Source: Thermococcus sp.
GTDB taxonomy: Archaea; Methanobacteriota_B; Thermococci; Thermococcales; Thermococcaceae
Assembly: GCA_027065835.1 (NCBI GenBank)
Contig: JAMONK010000160.1
Location: forward strand, 1-9,159
Direction: 5' to 3'
Length of the DNA: 9,159 nucleotides
Part shown: positions 6,352 to 9,159 of the stretch, piece after piece
How positions within the stretch are numbered: the first letter of the stretch is position 1
Layout of the letters: the number at the start of each line of letters is the position of its first letter
Made by a program: the position numbers and the translations under genes
The notes under the pieces: model-generated
Seen by the model: only the letters and a program-made list of their open reading frames with translations
What the model was told of the DNA's origin: nothing
Databases searched by the model: none

Positions 6352-6867
6352 ATGTCCATTACCACAAAAACCGGGGACCGGGGGTTAACCGGCCTCTTCA
6401 CCGGCGATCGCGTAGCGAAGTTCTCACCGATCATGGAGGCCAACGGAACGATAGATGAGCTCGACAGCTTTCTGGGAGAGGCCAAGCACCATGTCCCTGA
6501 GGAGATGTTCGAGATAATCGAGAGAATCCAGGCTCAGCTCTACGATCTCATGGCGGAGATAGCGAGCAGGGGAAAGTACACGAAGGTTGGCGATGAGGAG
6601 GTTAGATGGCTCGAAGGGCTCATCCACAGATACGAGGAAGAGGTTCAGCTCCGGGTCTTCGTCCTGCCGGGCTCAACCGTTGGCAGTGCAAAGCTCGACG
6701 TGTGCAGGGCAGTAGCCAGAAGAGCCGAGAGAAAGGTTGCGAAGCTCGCCCTCGACTACGGCTTCGGAAGCAGCGCCCTCGTCTACCTCAACAGACTGAG
6801 CGACCTGCTCTTCATAATGGCGAGGGCAATAGAGAAGAGGGCGGGGAAGCTGAAAGAGGTTAGGTGA
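6352..6867 (+). CDS. PduO-type cob(I)alamin adenosyltransferase
   Basis: The enzyme transfers the adenosyl group of ATP to cob(I)alamin (or corrinoid precursors) to form coenzyme B12, probably for adenosylcobalamin-dependent mutases or ribonucleotide reductase. In this 171-residue form the family motifs run in order: TTKTGDRGLTGL (4-15, ATP-binding N-terminus), EANGTIDELDSFLG (29-42), FVLPGS (103-108), RAVARRAERKV (119-129) and YLNRLSDLLFIMAR (145-158). The length is normal for an unfused PduO domain. The usual FVLPGG is FVLPGS, and the common LHxAR is LDVCR (115-119). I chose the ATG at 6352 because relatives start just before TKTGD and GGTGGT lies 4 bases upstream. The ATG at 6334, with GAGGT 5 bases before it, is a real alternative; 6301 is unlikely. 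It ends 4 bp from a convergent MFS gene. Confidence 0.92.
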   Translation: MSITTKTGDRGLTGLFTGDRVAKFSPIMEANGTIDELDSFLGEAKHHVPEEMFEIIERIQAQLYDLMAEIASRGKYTKVGDEEVRWLEGLIHRYEEEVQLRVFVLPGSTVGSAKLDVCRAVARRAERKVAKLALDYGFGSSALVYLNRLSDLLFIMARAIEKRAGKLKEVR

Positions 6868-6874
6868 GCACCTA
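6861..6874. repeat. Palindrome spanning two convergent stop codons
   Basis: TAGGTG-AG-CACCTA is a perfect inverted repeat with six-base arms. One half carries the TGA of the adenosyltransferase gene and the other the TAG of the MFS gene, with only 4 bp between the genes. It may be chance. A pyrimidine-rich stretch on the + strand follows at about 6880-6892 and could help termination. Confidence 0.3.
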
Positions 6875-8098
6875 GGGAGTTTCTTCCTCCCCAACGAGCA
6901 CAGCCGAGTAACGAATCCAGTAATATGCTACCACAACCCCCATCCCAGTCCACAATGCCAGGGTAACCCCCCACGTTGGGAATCTGTCCAACAGAGGTCC
7001 TATCAGAACCAGGCCAAGCGGGCCCGAAAGGTTCATGAGAACTATCATAGCGGACATAACCCTGCCCCTCAGCTCGCTTGGAATGGCCCTCTGTATCTTT
7101 GAGTTGAGGGGGACGTTGATGAAGGCCTCTATGGCACCCCAGAGTATATTAACGCCCGCCAAGAGGAAGAACGCTACGTCCCGCGACAGCCCCGAGTAGG
7201 GGCTCACCACCCAGGCGAAGATCAGAATCATCGCCCCATCGAAGAGCAGGGCATGGAAGAGGTACTTCCCGGCCTTCCTCCCAACCTTTGCAGCTATTAT
7301 CCCGTTTCCAATCAATGCCCCTGCCATAAAGGTGCTCTCCAGGAGACCGAATTGGTAGCTTGAGAACTTCAGCACCTCCCTAAATGCATAGGGCATTACA
7401 ACGGCCCCGAAAGGCTGACCCAGGGCCACCATGAACAGGGCAAAGAACATGAGCGTCGTCAGGTACCGGCTGGAGCGGAAGAACGCGAAACCCTCCTTCA
7501 GATCCTCAACCACCTGGGAAAAGCTCTCCAGCTCCCGCGTCTTCCACTCGTACTCTATCAGGATCTCGAAGAGGCCGGAACCGAAGAAGCTGACCGCGTT
7601 TATCAGAATAGCGAGCCTTATCCCACCCATTGCGTAGATGAAACCACCGAGGGCGGGACCGACGAGTCTCGCCAGTATGTTCGAGGAACCCGCTATTGAG
7701 TTTGCCCTCTCGAGCTCGTCGGGCTCCACCAAGTCGGGGAACATAGCGTTGGTCGCCGCCCCGAAAAACGCACTCATGGTACCCATAGCGAGCTGAACGA
7801 CAAGAAGCTGATATATCCCGAGGAAGCCAAAGGCAATGACTGTGAAGAGGAGAACACCCCTGATTAAGTCAAACCCCACCATCAGGCGTTTTCTATTGTA
7901 CCTGTCCCCAACCACCCCCGCTATCGGCATGATTATGAGGACGGGTACCATCTCAGCGAGGATGAACAGGGTCATCATGCCGCCGCTGTGCGTTTTGTCG
8001 AGAACGTAGAGCGGCAGGGCAACGTCCTGCACGGCCCAGCCAAGCTGGGAAACGAACCTGCCGACCGCGAAGAGCCAGAAGTTTCTGTTGAGGCTCAA
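6872..8098 (-). CDS. MFS transporter (12-helix efflux-type), downstream paralog
   Basis: This 408-residue major facilitator superfamily protein, of the length and hydrophobicity of a 12-helix secondary transporter, probably exports a small molecule by proton antiport. Motif A between helices 2 and 3 is GVVGDRYNRKR (61-71). PDLVEPDELERANS (121-134), NVPLNSKIQRAIPSELRGRV (328-347) and GPLL (367-370) are typical of the MFS_3/EntS-like branch. The substrate cannot be told. The start codon is TTG, inside a TTGA overlap with the stop of the upstream paralog, and a strong GGAGGTGG site lies 4 bases before it. The two genes are therefore one operon and likely coupled. Residues about 158-184 are identical to the paralog although the flanks have diverged. 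Confidence 0.9.
   Translation of the reverse strand: MSLNRNFWLFAVGRFVSQLGWAVQDVALPLYVLDKTHSGGMMTLFILAEMVPVLIIMPIAGVVGDRYNRKRLMVGFDLIRGVLLFTVIAFGFLGIYQLLVVQLAMGTMSAFFGAATNAMFPDLVEPDELERANSIAGSSNILARLVGPALGGFIYAMGGIRLAILINAVSFFGSGLFEILIEYEWKTRELESFSQVVEDLKEGFAFFRSSRYLTTLMFFALFMVALGQPFGAVVMPYAFREVLKFSSYQFGLLESTFMAGALIGNGIIAAKVGRKAGKYLFHALLFDGAMILIFAWVVSPYSGLSRDVAFFLLAGVNILWGAIEAFINVPLNSKIQRAIPSELRGRVMSAMIVLMNLSGPLGLVLIGPLLDRFPTWGVTLALWTGMGVVVAYYWIRYSAVLVGEEETP
7547..7612 (-). repeat. 66-bp direct repeat, copy in downstream MFS gene
   Basis: These 66 bases are identical, third codon positions included, to 8776-8841 (offset 1229). They encode most of a membrane segment running from ILINAV to LIEYE. 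Identity breaks at 7546 and 7613, and similarity falls quickly on both sides. Confidence 0.9.
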
Positions 8099-9159
8099 GC
8101 TACCACCTCCGGCATCTCCTCGCCGACCTTCATAATGGTTTCGCCGAACCTCAGGTAATAGAGAACGCTCACGGAGAAGCTAGCGGCCAAGAGAGCACCT
8201 ATGAGTACGTAGACGGGAAATACATTCAGAAGCGGACCGATGAGTGCCATTCCAACGGGGGTAGTCGCCATTACGGCCGTTTCGAAGGCAGTGAAGAAGC
8301 GGGAGCGAACTTCCCCGGGAACCGCCTTCTGGAGCTTGATGAAGAGGGGGACGTTCACCAGGGTGTTGAAGACGCCGAAGAGGACAAAGGTGACAAGGAG
8401 CAGAGGGTAGGCAATTTCCCGGAACGCAGGGTAAGCCGCCAATACGAGAAGGGACATCGAGACAAATTGGAGAAAGGCAGCCTTGAACAGAAGGCCCTCT
8501 GAGTGCTCCTTCAGTTTTCCGGCTATGAGGATGTTTCCGGCCAGAGCTCCAAGGGTCGCGGAGGTCTCTATGCTCCCGAACTGCACCGATGAAAGCCCAA
8601 GGGTAACCCTCGTGAGGTAGGGCAGAACCACCGCGAAAACGGGGTTGAGGAGAGTGTTCAGGACTATCGCGAGGCTGACGAGGATGAGCAGGCTTTTGGA
8701 GGCCCTTATAAAGCGGAAGCCCTCCACCATGTCGTCCCAGATCTCGCGAACGCTTGAAAGCTTCCGCGTCTCCCGCTCGTACTCTATCAGGATCTCGAAG
8801 AGGCCGGAACCGAAGAAGCTGACCGCGTTTATCAGAATAGCAAGCCTAATCCCTCCGAATGCGTAGATCAGTCCACCCAGAACCGGACCGACTATCCTGA
8901 GAACCTGTCCGCCGGACCTCAGAATGGAGTTTGCCTGTGCGAGTTGCTCCCTCCCAACCAGATCAGGAAACATCCCGACTATCCCCGCAGAGAAGAAGGT
9001 TCCAAGGACGCTCATGACAACCTGGATGAGCAGGAGTTCCCCAATCCCGAGAAGGTTGAACGCTAGGACACCAAAGAGAAGGATCCCCCTAACAATGTCA
9101 AGACCGTACATGAGCTTCTTTCTGTCGTAGCGGTCGCCGATGACACCGGCTATCGGGTT
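8095..9159 (-). CDS. MFS transporter, upstream paralog, 5' partial
   Basis: This is a second efflux-type MFS transporter. The frame stays open past the ATG at 9111 to the window edge, and the residues there (NPIAGVIGDRYDRKKL) are motif A, which in the paralog sits at residues 59-72. So about 58 N-terminal residues lie outside the window and the ATG at 9111 is internal. The visible 354 residues align along their length with the downstream paralog: MFPDL, QANSI, VGPVLGGLIYA, NVPLFIKLQKAVP and GPLLNVFP. Similarity is moderate except for a 27-residue identical block in a membrane segment. It ends in a TTGA overlap with the downstream gene. Two distinct MFS proteins from one message could work separately or as a heterodimer; nothing in the sequence decides this. 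Confidence 0.9.
   Translation of the reverse strand, partial: NPIAGVIGDRYDRKKLMYGLDIVRGILLFGVLAFNLLGIGELLLIQVVMSVLGTFFSAGIVGMFPDLVGREQLAQANSILRSGGQVLRIVGPVLGGLIYAFGGIRLAILINAVSFFGSGLFEILIEYERETRKLSSVREIWDDMVEGFRFIRASKSLLILVSLAIVLNTLLNPVFAVVLPYLTRVTLGLSSVQFGSIETSATLGALAGNILIAGKLKEHSEGLLFKAAFLQFVSMSLLVLAAYPAFREIAYPLLLVTFVLFGVFNTLVNVPLFIKLQKAVPGEVRSRFFTAFETAVMATTPVGMALIGPLLNVFPVYVLIGALLAASFSVSVLYYLRFGETIMKVGEEMPEVVA
8103..8110 (-). promoter_or_regulatory. Strong ribosome binding site before a TTG start
   Basis: The minus strand reads GGAGGTGG, 4 bases before the TTG at 8098 and inside the end of the upstream MFS gene. It is close to the full archaeal anti-Shine-Dalgarno complement and is the main reason to accept TTG as the start of the downstream MFS gene. 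Confidence 0.75.
8776..8841 (-). repeat. 66-bp direct repeat, copy in upstream MFS gene
   Basis: Second copy of the identical block at 7547-7612, in the same reading frame and at the homologous place in the paralogous gene. The first mismatches outside the block are at 8775 and 8842. Confidence 0.9.

Noticed and set aside
8645..8866. Short + strand frames here and at 7431-7637 that share a common C-terminal peptide
   Set aside because: The shared peptide is simply the antisense reading of the 66-bp block common to the two MFS genes, not a pair of small genes.
1..9159. CRISPR arrays, tRNA or rRNA genes, transposons, toxin-antitoxin or defence genes
   Set aside because: None was found on either strand. 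No spaced short repeats, cloverleaf-like segments, transposase motifs or small paired toxin-like frames were seen, and nearly all the DNA is covered by the genes described.

Overview
The window reads as chromosomal DNA of a hyperthermophilic euryarchaeon of the order Thermococcales (Thermococcus or Pyrococcus-like). This rests on an archaeal-type phosphorylating GAPDH, an aIF2B-like protein, archaeal TATA boxes with GGTGA/GGAGGT-type ribosome binding sites, very short spacers and many Lys/Glu/Arg codons. The genus is inferred from protein character and was not confirmed by search. No rRNA, tRNA, CRISPR array, insertion sequence or integrase was seen.

Layout. (1) Positions 1-2020, + strand: the end of a three-gene cassette. 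It holds a membrane-anchored, probably extracytoplasmic protein (5' end outside the window), an ABC ATPase overlapping it by ATGA, and a six-helix ABC-2-like permease overlapping the ATPase by 23 bp. (2) 2036-3040, - strand: archaeal glyceraldehyde-3-phosphate dehydrogenase, convergent with the cassette. Its promoter carries a perfect inverted repeat, TTTCAC-N5-GTGAAA, close to the Thermococcales glycolytic motif TATCAC-N5-GTGATA. The repeat lies upstream of the TATA box, where an activator site of a gluconeogenic gene is expected. (3) 3186-4013, + strand: a 275-residue eIF2B alpha/beta/delta-family protein, divergent from gap, whose isomerase-type catalytic Cys is Ser. (4) 4097-6211, - strand: a 704-residue secreted protein with a DNRLRE/CBM96-like domain, a CARDB-like domain, a helical region, a sequon-rich linker and a GIFT/DUF4350-like domain. 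(5) 6352-6867, + strand: a PduO-type cob(I)alamin adenosyltransferase. (6) 6872-9159, - strand: two tandem paralogous MFS transporters joined by a TTGA overlap; the upstream one is cut by the window end.

The genes do not form one pathway. gap serves central carbon metabolism (in Thermococcales mainly gluconeogenesis), and the adenosyltransferase makes the B12 coenzyme. The secreted protein, the ABC cassette and the MFS pair act at the cell envelope. I see no clear new defence or mobile system. The most notable signals are a 66-bp perfectly identical block shared by the otherwise diverged MFS genes (probable gene conversion), the gap operator-like palindrome, the aIF2B-like protein with altered active-site positions, and the domain architecture of the secreted protein.
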